Source: Thermococcus chitonophagus (GTDB lineage Archaea; Methanobacteriota_B; Thermococci; Thermococcales; Thermococcaceae). From it: 64,000 nucleotides of DNA. The stretch is from NCBI RefSeq assembly GCF_002214605.1, contig NZ_CP015193.1, positions 1,096,978-1,160,977 on the forward strand, in the 5' to 3' direction. The notes beneath the pieces are model-generated. The model worked only from the letters and a program-made list of their open reading frames with translations. It made no database searches and was not told the origin of the DNA. The position numbers were made by a program, and so were the translations under genes. Positions 8,867 through 18,932 of this stretch are shown piece after piece (position 1 is the first letter of the stretch; each line of letters begins with the position of its first letter).

Positions 8867-10212
8867 TCTATTATCCTCCTCATCCAGCTCCCCGTCATGA
8901 ACCATGCTAGACCGATTAAAGCTGAAATGACATTACTAAGGCCCATCCCTATCCAAACCCCAGCACTGTCATGGAGCATCTTCCCGAGATAATAGCTAAG
9001 GGGTATCCTTAATCCCCAGAGCCTTATTGTACCCAGGACGAGGTTTTTCTTGGTATGGCCTGCTGAAGCAAAAACATTTGTCACCGCGGCAAATATTCCG
9101 AAGAATGGAAAAGATGCAGCGAAGTACTTTACAACTTTCTCGCTCTCCCTTAGTATCCCAGGATCCTTTATGAAGAAACTAAATATCTGTTCCCTAAAGG
9201 CTATGAATATAATAGTGCCGAGTGAAAGTATAAGGAAATTAATAAGCATTGCCTTCTCAGCTATTATCTTTGCCCTCTCATACTTCTCCGCCCCAACGTT
9301 TTGCCCAACCATGGTTCCCATTGCTTGACTTATCCCATTGGCAAAGGCGAACATGAAGTTTGTCAGTCTGTTAGTTATGGTGTAAGTTGCAAATGCAACT
9401 GTTCCATAGCCGTAAATTATCCTAGTCAGAAGAACAAAACCAAAAGAATTCGTCGAATCACCAATTGTTGCAGGTAGGCCTATCCTAAAGGTCTTCCAAT
9501 ATAAGCTTAGGTCAGGCTTCATGTCCTCCAAGGTTATCCTTATGCTAACCTTCCCCGTAAAAAGGAGATAACCTCCTATTACTGAGCCAACTCCCTCACT
9601 AACTACAGTAGCCAAGGCGGCACCTAAAACTCCCATTCCAAGAGGAAATATGAATATTGGATCGAGGATTATGTTCAGGATTATCGTGAACACGTTCACT
9701 ATTACTGGAGTCCTTGTATCACCAACAGCCCTTAGTATGAAGTTAAACGCATAGAGGGTTAGAGCGATAGGGATACCAGCGAACACTATCACCATGTACT
9801 TTAGGGCAAAGGGATAGACTTCAGGAGTTACTCTAACAAACTCCAATGCATAGGGAGCAATGAATATCCCAAAGCCAGCTAAAATGGAGGATAGAAAGAG
9901 AAGGAGAGCATAGAGAGAACCGGCAACTTTACTTGCCTTCTTGAATTCGCCCGCTCCAACATACTGGCTAACCATGGCAAAGCCTGCTGTAACAAATCCA
10001 GCACCCAAACTGGTCATAAACCAGAGCAAAGGCCAAACAGTTCCTGGGGCAGAAAGCTCAGCCTTTCCGAGCTTTGCTAACCAAAACGTGTCCGCTAAGT
10101 TGTACATAACTTGGACTAGGTTGTTTATTATTAGAGGAAACGCGAGCTTAAGTAGGGTTTTCTCTATGTTCCCGTGAAGTATCTCTTCCCTTGCTTGCTG
10201 GAGCGTAGTCAT
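8863..10212 (-). CDS. MATE family efflux transporter (first of a tandem pair)
   Basis: A MATE exporter of about 449 residues with the motif PLIINNLVQVMYNLADTFW near the N terminus and the usual two six-helix bundles. It is the upstream member of a two-gene operon with the MATE protein at 7436-8866. The two share the same layout throughout, including a common RRIIE/KRIID C-terminal end, which indicates a tandem duplication. The ATG at 10212 is chosen over the TTG one codon earlier. A TTATAA box about 20 bp upstream suggests a very short leader. Confidence 0.9.
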   Translation of the reverse strand: MTTLQQAREEILHGNIEKTLLKLAFPLIINNLVQVMYNLADTFWLAKLGKAELSAPGTVWPLLWFMTSLGAGFVTAGFAMVSQYVGAGEFKKASKVAGSLYALLLFLSSILAGFGIFIAPYALEFVRVTPEVYPFALKYMVIVFAGIPIALTLYAFNFILRAVGDTRTPVIVNVFTIILNIILDPIFIFPLGMGVLGAALATVVSEGVGSVIGGYLLFTGKVSIRITLEDMKPDLSLYWKTFRIGLPATIGDSTNSFGFVLLTRIIYGYGTVAFATYTITNRLTNFMFAFANGISQAMGTMVGQNVGAEKYERAKIIAEKAMLINFLILSLGTIIFIAFREQIFSFFIKDPGILRESEKVVKYFAASFPFFGIFAAVTNVFASAGHTKKNLVLGTIRLWGLRIPLSYYLGKMLHDSAGVWIGMGLSNVISALIGLAWFMTGSWMRRIIE

Positions 10213-10255
10213 CAAATGCCCATCTAAACGTTATAATAAAAAGTTTATCATGGAA

Positions 10256-10714
10256 TTAATCTCCAATGACGTCAAAGCTTATCTCGAGCAATTCTTTGTT
10301 TTTCCTAAACCTAACTTTCCTTACCTTGATTACTCCGATTTCCCCGGTTGTCTTCGTATGCTCCTTATTACACGCATTTACATTCCAATTCTCGATTACA
10401 ACTACCTTCAGAACTTTCACGTTGTCAGGAACGGGGAATAGGTCGTACATATCTTCTCCAAATTTTTCTTCAGCTTCCTCCCTGGGAAGTTCATAGACTT
10501 TAATTGGAGCGTTCTCCCTGATTTTTGCATTTGCAAGTTCTTCAATCTTTTTGATCTCCTCTTTGGTAGGCTTTCTGTTAAACTTAACGACGAGGACACC
10601 ATGGGCACCCTTAACATATGTTGATGCTGTCCATTTTGCTTCCTTCCCTAGAACCTTAACAATTGCTCCCTTGAGTACGTGAAGAGCTGTGTGTGTCTTA
10701 ACTTCATTACTCAT
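10256..10714 (-). CDS. alaX: Alanyl-tRNA editing protein AlaX (short type)
   Basis: AlaX hydrolyses mischarged Ser- or Gly-tRNA(Ala) in trans. The product of about 152 residues matches the editing domain of alanyl-tRNA synthetase. It carries the zinc motif HTALH near the N terminus and NACNKEH near residue 115. Its length is that of the AlaX-S group, which lacks the N-terminal extension. A GTG 12 bases upstream is possible. A TTAAATTTAT box about 25 bp before the ATG at 10714 suggests a leaderless transcript starting there. Confidence 0.9.
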   Translation of the reverse strand: MSNEVKTHTALHVLKGAIVKVLGKEAKWTASTYVKGAHGVLVVKFNRKPTKEEIKKIEELANAKIRENAPIKVYELPREEAEEKFGEDMYDLFPVPDNVKVLKVVVIENWNVNACNKEHTKTTGEIGVIKVRKVRFRKNKELLEISFDVIGD

Positions 10715-10880
10715 GTCCACTACCACTCGCCAAATAAATTTAACATCTTTCCCTCTAAAATTATCATTTGAACAAAATCAAACATCGGAAATTGCACAGC
10801 ATTTCTTGAATGTTCTTCAGGCCTCTCGTGGATTTTTTGAATAATATTAGCCAAGAGCTTTCTCTTTTAAACAAAAACTG

Positions 10881-10888
10881 TTATAAAT
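10881..10888 (+). promoter_or_regulatory. TATA box of the COG2403 GTPase gene
   Basis: TTATAAAT lies 48 bp before the ATG at 10936, which leaves room for a leader of about 25 nt that contains the GAGGTGAT ribosome binding site (10924-10931). This supports the ATG start over a long upstream extension of the frame. Confidence 0.5.
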
Positions 10889-10935
10889 GCCAAATTCGAA
10901 AATGTTTCGACATAAAATATTTTGAGGTGATTAAG

Positions 10936-12291
10936 ATGGCTGAACAAAAGAAGAGGAAAAGGGTTGTCATTCTGGGTGCAGCTGGAAGAGATTTCCACAA
11001 TTTTAACGTCTTCTTTAGGGACAATCCTGAGTATGAAGTTGTTGCCTTTACAGCTACCCAGATCCCTGACATCGAGGGAAGAGTTTACCCACCTGAGCTC
11101 GCTGGTGAGCTATACCCGAATGGGATTCCAATACTCCCTGAGGATGACCTTGAGAAGATAATCAAAGAGAAGGATGTTGACATTGTGGTCTTCGCTTACT
11201 CTGACGTCTCTCACGAGCACGTTATGCACTTAGCTAGCAGAGCCCACTCAGCTGGAGCCGACTTCTGGCTTCTCGGACCGAAGTCAACCATGCTCAAGTC
11301 CAGCAAGCCAGTTGTAGCTGTTACAGCAGTTAGAACCGGTTGTGGAAAGAGCCAGACATCAAGAAAGGTTGCAAGATTACTCCAAGAGATGGGCTTCAAG
11401 GTTGTTGCAGTTAGACATCCAATGCCCTACGGTGATCTCAGGAAGCAGGTTATCCAGAGATTTGCCACATTCGAAGACCTCGACAAGCACGAGTGTACAA
11501 TTGAGGAAAGGGAAGAGTATGAGCCCTACCTCGAGAGGGGCATGGTAGTGTACGCTGGAGTTGACTATGAGAAGATACTCAGAGAGGCAGAGAAAGAAGC
11601 TGATATAATCCTCTGGGATGGCGGAAACAACGACTTCCCGTTCTTCGAGCCAGACCTCTGGATCGTAGTTACCGACCCACACAGGCCAGGCCACGAGCTA
11701 ACCCATCACCCCGGTGAGACTAACTTCAGGAGCGCCGATGTAATTATAATCAACAAGATCGACTCAGCCCCACCAGAGAACATCCAGACGATCAGGGAGA
11801 ACATAGAAAAGGTTAACCCGAACGCCATCGTTATTGAGGCAGCATCGCCGATCTTCGTCGATAAGCCAGAACTCATCAAGGGCAAGAGGGTTCTAGTGGT
11901 TGAGGATGGACCAACACTAACCCACGGTGGAATGAGCTTCGGCGCAGGTTACATTGCTGCCAAGAAGTACGGAGCAAAGGAGATCGTTGACCCAAGGCCA
12001 TACGCTGTAGGTTCGATCATCGAGACCTACAAGAAGTACCCACACCTCAGCAACATCCTGCCAGCAATGGGTTACGGCAAGAAGCAGATCAAGGAGCTTG
12101 AAGAAACAATAAACAGGGCTGATGCCGATGTAGTCATTATGGGAACTCCAGTTGACCTCAGAAGGTTCATGAACCTCAACAAGCCCGCAGTTAGGGTTAA
12201 GTATGAGCTCGAGGAAATCGGAACGCCCAAGCTCAAGGACATCCTTGAAGAGTGGGTCAAGAAGTGCGAGAAGCTCAAGAAGAAGGAGTGA
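10936..12291 (+). CDS. COG2403 P-loop GTPase, related to cyclic 2,3-diphosphoglycerate synthetase
   Basis: A 451-residue protein with an N-terminal nucleotide-binding Rossmann-like half (VVILGAAGRD, residues 10-19) and a P-loop variant AVRTGCGKS at 131-139. A switch-like IIINKIDSAPP around residue 270 is typical of GTP-binding proteins. The family includes cyclic 2,3-diphosphoglycerate synthetase of methanogens, which makes a thermoprotectant. Pyrococcus is better known for other solutes, so the actual reaction is uncertain. The frame is open from 10810, but GAGGTGAT before the ATG at 10936 fixes the start. Codon choice (many GAG, AAG, ATC) suggests high expression. Confidence 0.8.
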   Translation: MAEQKKRKRVVILGAAGRDFHNFNVFFRDNPEYEVVAFTATQIPDIEGRVYPPELAGELYPNGIPILPEDDLEKIIKEKDVDIVVFAYSDVSHEHVMHLASRAHSAGADFWLLGPKSTMLKSSKPVVAVTAVRTGCGKSQTSRKVARLLQEMGFKVVAVRHPMPYGDLRKQVIQRFATFEDLDKHECTIEEREEYEPYLERGMVVYAGVDYEKILREAEKEADIILWDGGNNDFPFFEPDLWIVVTDPHRPGHELTHHPGETNFRSADVIIINKIDSAPPENIQTIRENIEKVNPNAIVIEAASPIFVDKPELIKGKRVLVVEDGPTLTHGGMSFGAGYIAAKKYGAKEIVDPRPYAVGSIIETYKKYPHLSNILPAMGYGKKQIKELEETINRADADVVIMGTPVDLRRFMNLNKPAVRVKYELEEIGTPKLKDILEEWVKKCEKLKKKE

Positions 12292-12329
12292 TACCAAACC
12301 TTTATCTACCTTCTTTCTAATTTTACTTC

Positions 12330-12935
12330 ATGAAGCTCCTTGTAATCGCACCCTGCTTGATAACACCCTTCTACGTCTACAGGGGGCCCAAGGAAAAGGA
12401 GTACAGAGTTTCCAAAGAGATAAGAAAGATAATTTCCGAATTGGATGAGGATTGGCAGGTTCTAGCGTATCCATGTCCAGAATTCATCCTCCTTAAATGG
12501 CCAAGACCCCCAATGAGCAGAGAGGTAATGGCTCACTTGGGAATGGAAAAGATTGTAAAGGATATAGCCGACTTTATAGGAAGGGTGATAGCCGAGGAAA
12601 ATCCTGAAGAAGTTGTTTTTGTTGGGGTTAAAGGATCTCCAACATGTGGAGTTTTTGTCACAACTTCAAGTGATCCCGAAATTTACGACTATCCCTCAAT
12701 CCGGAGGTTCTTTTATCTAGGGAAAGAGGAGAGAATTAAGGGATATAGGGAGATTATTGAAAAGTTTGGGCTTAAACCTAGCCCCGGGAGCGGTCTTCTG
12801 TTTGAGGAACTTCTGAAGAGATTTGGGAATCTTAGTAATACATATTGGATTGAAATCGACAAAGATAATATGAAAGAAGGAATAGAATCGCTTAGAAAAG
12901 TTATCAGAGAAACCAGAGAAAAACCGAAAAACTAA
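12330..12935 (+). CDS. DUF523/TudS-like iron-sulfur protein
   Basis: The 201-residue protein has three well-spaced cysteines in motifs resembling the DUF523/TudS family: APCLI (C9), YPCPEF (C49) and GSPTCG (C106). In TudS, three such cysteines hold a [4Fe-4S] cluster that takes sulfur from thiouracil. The N-terminal half fits the family and the C-terminal half is less typical. Sulfur removal from a small molecule is therefore a guess from motif layout. It starts 38 bp after the COG2403 gene and may be cotranscribed with it. Confidence 0.6.
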   Translation: MKLLVIAPCLITPFYVYRGPKEKEYRVSKEIRKIISELDEDWQVLAYPCPEFILLKWPRPPMSREVMAHLGMEKIVKDIADFIGRVIAEENPEEVVFVGVKGSPTCGVFVTTSSDPEIYDYPSIRRFFYLGKEERIKGYREIIEKFGLKPSPGSGLLFEELLKRFGNLSNTYWIEIDKDNMKEGIESLRKVIRETREKPKN

Positions 12936-13008
12936 TTAAGAGCATCAGCGTAGAATTTCACAATCTAGGGCTAAACTGTGGGAGTAGTTTAAATTGTGGT
13001 GATGTAGG

Positions 13009-14307
13009 ATGGTAATAGAGGAGGCCATAGAATCGGTATCTTCGATTCCAGATCCTTATATGAGAATTGTAACCTATGGAAGGATAGGAGTATCACTTGC
13101 AAAAGCAAATGATCCAAGGTATGAAAAAGTATTCAAACTAGCCTTTGAGGAGCTGTCAAAGATAGAGGATCCCTATATTTTACTTAGGAGCTTACTCGTC
13201 ATAGGATATTCAACAAGTCTTGCGGGATTTAAGTCATCAAAAAAGGCATTCAGGGAAGTAATGATAAACTCTGAAATGCTACCACCTGAGTTGAGAGACT
13301 CAATAAGAGCTGAAGCCGTTGACTACCTAGTTTCTCTTAGAGAACTCGAAGAAGCACTGTTTTATGCTTTGGAGATAAAGGACAAGAAGATTAGAAATGA
13401 AAAGCTCCTAAAGATATTAGAAAAGGCCCTTGACGAACTTGGAGGAGAGAAAATTAACATCATATACAAAAAGAGAAAGGTAAATCTTATACTAGAAGCA
13501 ATAACCGATGAACCCTATAGATCCGAGGCGATAGTGAAAACTATTAGGCCCCTCCTTTCCGTAGGTGATTATAGGCGAGTAATAGAACTTGTTCAAGAAA
13601 TTAGTAGCAGGCCTTGGTTGAGACAGGCTCTTGCTGAAATATTATTGTATCTCAAGCAAGAGAAGGAAGAGCATGTACAAGAACTCGTAAAATTCTCCAA
13701 AGAACTTGCCATAAAGGTTAAAGAGGACATTAGAGAAGACTTAGCTTATATATTTGCAATTCATGGATTTATTGATCATTCAGTTGACATTATCGAAGAA
13801 ATTTCAAACCCTGAATTTGTCCTGAAAGAAATATTTGAAGTTCTTTTAACAAGAAATCCCAAGAAACTTCGGGATTTTCTTGAAAGGCTGTCTCCAGGCC
13901 TGTTATACTACCTTAAACAAGACATAATAAAAATGCTAAATGAGGGTGATGAAAATTTAAAAGAGATAGTGGATGTTATTGCAGGGAAAAACATCAGTGA
14001 AGACATTCTTATCGGCGCCGTTAAATACTATCTCTCGATTGATGATCTTCAGAATGCAATGAAAGTTATGTCAAACTTAAAAAGTGAGAAGGCAAGATCT
14101 ATAGCCTTGGGATTCCTAGCCCACTATTTAATTAAAGTTGGAAACATCGGAGATGCTGTTGATATAGTCCTCAGTATTAAGGATAAAAGATTAGCCTCAA
14201 GACTTGCCTCTGAGATACTCGTAAAAGTTGTGGAGGGGAGCCTAAGTGAAGTTCCCGAGAACCTTCGGGAGAAAGAAAGAGCTGGAGAACATCCAATTTC
14301 TTTATGA
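13009..14307 (+). CDS. Helical-repeat protein of unknown function
   Basis: A 432-residue, mostly helical, charged protein with repeated helix pairs of about 35-40 residues (for example around SRPWLRQALAEILLYLKQ and SEKARSIALGFLAHYLIKVG). This suggests a TPR- or HEAT-like solenoid that could act as a scaffold. No catalytic motif is visible. The ATG follows a GTGATG-containing leader, and a GTTTAAATT box lies close upstream. Its 3' end overlaps the next gene by 62 nt. It is the first gene of a three-gene run ending in YjbQ. Confidence 0.65.
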   Translation: MVIEEAIESVSSIPDPYMRIVTYGRIGVSLAKANDPRYEKVFKLAFEELSKIEDPYILLRSLLVIGYSTSLAGFKSSKKAFREVMINSEMLPPELRDSIRAEAVDYLVSLRELEEALFYALEIKDKKIRNEKLLKILEKALDELGGEKINIIYKKRKVNLILEAITDEPYRSEAIVKTIRPLLSVGDYRRVIELVQEISSRPWLRQALAEILLYLKQEKEEHVQELVKFSKELAIKVKEDIREDLAYIFAIHGFIDHSVDIIEEISNPEFVLKEIFEVLLTRNPKKLRDFLERLSPGLLYYLKQDIIKMLNEGDENLKEIVDVIAGKNISEDILIGAVKYYLSIDDLQNAMKVMSNLKSEKARSIALGFLAHYLIKVGNIGDAVDIVLSIKDKRLASRLASEILVKVVEGSLSEVPENLREKERAGEHPISL

Positions 14308-14527
14308 AGTACTAGACAAAATGGCAAAGAATGGGGTTCTAAGAGAGGATGTTATTGAAGAAGTGTATTGGACACTAAAAAAACTCCTAAAAGGAAAATA
14401 TGATGCTGAAATCCTTGAGGCATTTGAGGAAGTGGTCACACTTAGGGCTAAACTTAGCATGGAAAAGAACCCTGAAAAGCATCTAATGGTAGCGAAGGAA
14501 ATGCTTGCCAAGTATTTGGAGGGATGA
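14246..14527 (+). CDS. Small helical protein overlapping the repeat protein gene
   Basis: A 93-residue, highly charged helical protein (begins MKFPRTFGRKKELENIQF) that starts at a GTG 62 nt inside the preceding gene. A good GGAGGGGAG site lies just before the GTG, which supports a true start there. Its stop overlaps the ATG of the YjbQ gene (ATGA). The function is unknown. An alternative is that it and the C terminus of the preceding gene were once one frame. Confidence 0.6.
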   Translation: MKFPRTFGRKKELENIQFLYEVLDKMAKNGVLREDVIEEVYWTLKKLLKGKYDAEILEAFEEVVTLRAKLSMEKNPEKHLMVAKEMLAKYLEG

Positions 14528-14928
14528 TTATGGATGTAATAAAAATTACCACATCAAAAGAATTTGAGGTCGTAGATATAACTGGTAAGGTTAGGGAGAT
14601 CGTGAGGAAATCAGGAATTGAGAATGGAATAGTAGTTGTATTTACCAGGCACACCACAACTGGAATAATCATTAACGAGAATGAAAGCGGTTTAATTAGC
14701 GACCTCGAAAAGACAATAGAAAAGCTCATCCCCAAAGGTGCCGGTTACACTCATGACAGAATAGATAACAATGCTCACTCCCATCTAAGGGCAATAATCT
14801 TGGGCTCAAGCGTTGCTATCCCAGTTGAGAACGGTAGGCTTGCCCTAGGAACATGGCAGAGCATACTTTTCATTGAGCTTGATGGACCGAGGACGAGAGA
14901 AATATATGTAAAGGTCTGCAAGTGCTAG
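14524..14928 (+). CDS. YjbQ/UPF0047 family protein
   Basis: A 134-residue protein of the YjbQ (UPF0047) family. It shows the family features TRHTTTGIIINENESG, YTHDRIDNNAHSHLRA with conserved histidines, and the C-terminal signature LGTWQSILFIELDGPR. Some members have weak thiamine-phosphate synthase activity in bacteria, but the physiological role is not settled. It is translationally coupled to the small helical protein before it, and it meets the MoaD-like gene tail to tail with a 4-nt overlap. Confidence 0.9.
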   Translation: MIMDVIKITTSKEFEVVDITGKVREIVRKSGIENGIVVVFTRHTTTGIIINENESGLISDLEKTIEKLIPKGAGYTHDRIDNNAHSHLRAIILGSSVAIPVENGRLALGTWQSILFIELDGPRTREIYVKVCKC

Positions 14929-15194
14929 CCCCCGCTCACGGGCGGGAATATACCAACAACATCTCCATCATTAAGCTTCTCATCCCAGGAAACGTACCTG
15001 CCATTAACAGCTATATTGGCATCTGCATCCTCATCAAAACCTTCCCCGAAGACTTCCTCCCTGAACTTTGGGTGCCTCTTTTTGATTTCCTCTATTAGAT
15101 CTTTCACAGTTGCCCCCTCTGGAAGCTCTAAAACCTCTTCATCGATCCCGGCGAGTGTCCTGAACCTAGCTAAATATTTGACCTTAACCTTCAT
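14925..15194 (-). CDS. MoaD/ThiS-type ubiquitin-like sulfur carrier (SAMP-like)
   Basis: An 89-residue beta-grasp protein ending in PPVSGG, the di-glycine tail used for adenylation and thiocarboxylation by an E1-like enzyme. It could supply sulfur for molybdopterin, for tRNA thiolation, or act as an archaeal ubiquitin-like modifier. The neighbouring moeA on the same strand, 42 bp upstream, favours a role in molybdopterin/tungstopterin cofactor synthesis, which Pyrococcus needs for its tungsten oxidoreductases. Confidence 0.88.
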   Translation of the reverse strand: MKVKVKYLARFRTLAGIDEEVLELPEGATVKDLIEEIKKRHPKFREEVFGEGFDEDADANIAVNGRYVSWDEKLNDGDVVGIFPPVSGG

Positions 15195-15236
15195 ACCACA
15201 CCCATGGGACTACTCCCAAGGAAATATAAGGTTTAG

Positions 15237-16442
15237 CTAAAAGGAAAAGAGCGTAACCTCAACTTCTTCTCCCTCATCAAGACTCTCAACGTTCTCCGGT
15301 ATCTCTATGAAGCCATCAGCATCTATGAAGCTCGTTACGGCCCCGCTACCCTTCAGTATGGGGACAGCGATGTTACCCTCAAGCTTCACCGGCAGGAACT
15401 GTCTCCTCCCCTTTACCGAAAATACCTTGTGCTTTAACCTGGCTTTAACCTTCTTTACTTTGCCTTCCCTTCCCAAGGACTTCAAGAGGAGAGGAGCAAC
15501 CAGTAACGTGAAGTTAGTCAAGCAACTCGTCGGATACCCAGGAAGGCCGAATATTGGCTTACCCTTAACTATGCCTATTATGGTCGGCTTTCCAGGCTGA
15601 ATTGCTATTCCGTGAACCTTCACTTCCCCAAGCTCCTCTATGACTGAAGCCGTTAGATCCCTCATTCCCCCACTTGCCCCTCCGCTGAGAATTATCAAGT
15701 CGGCAACTTCAATAGCCCTTTCTATGAGCTCTTTCAGGCTATCCCTGTTGTCCTGGGCGATCCCAATGAAAATTCCCTCTCCACCCAATTCATTTACTGC
15801 ATCGGTTATTGCCCTCCCGTTTATGTCGTATATCTGGCCCGGCTTAAGCTCTTGCCCGGGGAGAACAACTTCATTGCCAGTGCTTATCACGGCCACTCTA
15901 GGCCTCTTGAAGACCCTAACCTTGTAAATGCCAACCGCAGAGAGAAGGGCCGTCTCCTTGAACGTAAGCTTCGTTCCCTTCTTAATCAGCAACTTCCCTT
16001 TCTCTATATCTGTCCCCTTCTTCATGATGCCTAGCCCAGGGTAAGCGGGTTTTTGAATTATTATCTCATCGTTAATCCTTTCAACGTCCTCAAACTGGAT
16101 TACTGCATCTGCGTTCTTAGGCAACATTGCTCCCGTGGAAATGTACACTGTCTCTCCTTTTCCGAGCTCTATCGAAGGGACTTCTCCGGCATGAACTTCC
16201 CCAATGACTTTAAGCCTAACTGGATTCGCCTCGCTCGCCATGAATGTATCTTCAGCCCTAACGGCATATCCATCCACGGTGGCCCTGTCGAAGGGAGGGA
16301 CGTCTATCGGGGAGTAGACGTCTTCAGCAACTATCCTTCCGAGGGCATTCGCGAGATCAACTTCCTCGACCTCAACCGGGAGTTTGAATGAGAGAACTAC
16401 CTTGAGGGCTTCTTCAAGTGGGATTACCTTCAAGAACGCCAT
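15237..16442 (-). CDS. moeA: Molybdopterin molybdenumtransferase MoeA
   Basis: MoeA inserts molybdate or tungstate into adenylated molybdopterin. The 401-residue product shows PIDVPPFDRATVDGYA near residue 40, the metal-insertion motif PGQIYDINGRA, the MoCF-domain motif ILSGGASGGMRD, and GLPGYPTSCLTNF near the C terminus. Length fits the family. In Pyrococcus the metal is probably tungsten, judging from the known biology of the genus. The promoter region is shared with divergent tRNA-Ser. Confidence 0.95.
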   Translation of the reverse strand: MAFLKVIPLEEALKVVLSFKLPVEVEEVDLANALGRIVAEDVYSPIDVPPFDRATVDGYAVRAEDTFMASEANPVRLKVIGEVHAGEVPSIELGKGETVYISTGAMLPKNADAVIQFEDVERINDEIIIQKPAYPGLGIMKKGTDIEKGKLLIKKGTKLTFKETALLSAVGIYKVRVFKRPRVAVISTGNEVVLPGQELKPGQIYDINGRAITDAVNELGGEGIFIGIAQDNRDSLKELIERAIEVADLIILSGGASGGMRDLTASVIEELGEVKVHGIAIQPGKPTIIGIVKGKPIFGLPGYPTSCLTNFTLLVAPLLLKSLGREGKVKKVKARLKHKVFSVKGRRQFLPVKLEGNIAVPILKGSGAVTSFIDADGFIEIPENVESLDEGEEVEVTLFSF

Positions 16443-16463
16443 TCTTGCACCCCGAGCTAAAGG

Positions 16464-16473
16464 TTTATAAAAA
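16464..16473. promoter_or_regulatory. TATA box between moeA and tRNA-Ser
   Basis: TTTATAAAAA lies 28-37 bp before the first base of tRNA-Ser and about 22 bp before the moeA ATG on the other strand. It fits best as the tRNA promoter and could serve both directions. Confidence 0.55.
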
Positions 16474-16500
16474 CCATTATTAGGTCTTTCTATTGGGTAC

Positions 16501-16587
16501 GCCGGGGTAGCCTAGCCAGGGAAGGCGCGGGACTCGAGATCCCGTGGGCGTTCGCCCACCGGGGTTCAAATCCCCGCCCCGGCGCCA
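16501..16587 (+). tRNA. tRNA-Ser(CGA)
   Basis: The acceptor strands GCCGGGG and CCCCGGC pair, with a G discriminator and an encoded CCA. The anticodon loop CTCGAGA gives anticodon CGA, reading UCG. A long variable arm (GTGGGCG-TTC-GCCCAC) and a T loop GGTTCAAATCC complete a class II serine tRNA. No intron is visible. Confidence 0.96.
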
Positions 16588-16675
16588 CCTGCCGAGCTCT
16601 AATGGATTACTAACAAAAGGCCTCGATAGCTAGTCATTCCCCTTTTATTGTGCTTTTTTATAGGGGGTTTGGGTT

Positions 16676-18071
<1,396 letters not shown>

Positions 18072-18128
18072 CTAATTTGAAGTTTGCAATGAGTATAAAA
18101 GGCTATTCTTCGAGAGCCATCAAAAGAA

Positions 18129-18932
18129 CTATTCTCTGCTAAGCCCTAAAGTGCCCAGGATTGTAAGTGCAAATCCCAAGAGATGCCACACAGTTACGGG
18201 CTCGCCCATAAGGAGTGCAATGGCAATGGCCACGGCTGGAGCCGGAGTTATTATTGCCGTTGCGAGAGACAAATCAATCCTTCTTATTGAAGCGTACCAT
18301 ATCAGCTGGCCAACCGCTATTATGAAGCCCTCCGCCACCGAATAGGGAGTAAATTCTAAGCCGGTAACTAAGGCGAGGGGAAGCAGATAGAGTGAGCCAA
18401 AAGAGTTCCTAAGGAAGGCTATTGTCTGGGGATTTGCATTAGTTTTCTTAGCGATGACGTGTCCGATCTGCCAGAATAATGGAACGAGCAGGAGAAGGAG
18501 ATCTCCAACGCGCACTTCTAAGCCCTTACCCTGGGTTATAACCATTGCAACTCCTGAAAGCACTAACAGGGAATAGAACGCTCTCCTTCTCGTAATCTTT
18601 TCCTCTAAAAATATTGAGGCAAGGATAAAGGAGAAGAGAACTTCAGCTCTAGTTATCAATGCAGCATTCACTACCGTGGAAAGCCTCGCTCCTATTGAGT
18701 ACGAGAGGTAGGCAAGAAAAGTCCCAAAGAATCCTATTAACGCCCCTCTCTTCCACGTAGCCTTTACCTCTTGTAGGTTAACGGTTGGGATAAGGATTAA
18801 GGAAGCAGCAAAAGCAGAGAAAAAGGCAAAGCTTATGGGATTGGTGGGGTTTGCCTTTATAACCACTGGCTCGAGGCCATAAAGTAGCATTCCGGTGAGT
18901 GCGAGCAGAACTCCTTCACTCTTCCTTCTCAT
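18129..18932 (-). CDS. DMT-superfamily (EamA) transporter
   Basis: A 267-residue membrane protein with about ten hydrophobic helices in two EamA repeats (the first ends near LEEKITRRRA, the second near LLMGEPVTVWHLLG). Drug/metabolite exporters of this kind move amino acids, sugars or other small molecules; the substrate is unknown here. The start overlaps the end of the Mrp/NBP35 gene by 17 nt, so the two genes are cotranscribed. The start is not certain because the nearest AAGGGAG lies very close to the ATG. Confidence 0.85.
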   Translation of the reverse strand: MRRKSEGVLLALTGMLLYGLEPVVIKANPTNPISFAFFSAFAASLILIPTVNLQEVKATWKRGALIGFFGTFLAYLSYSIGARLSTVVNAALITRAEVLFSFILASIFLEEKITRRRAFYSLLVLSGVAMVITQGKGLEVRVGDLLLLLVPLFWQIGHVIAKKTNANPQTIAFLRNSFGSLYLLPLALVTGLEFTPYSVAEGFIIAVGQLIWYASIRRIDLSLATAIITPAPAVAIAIALLMGEPVTVWHLLGFALTILGTLGLSRE

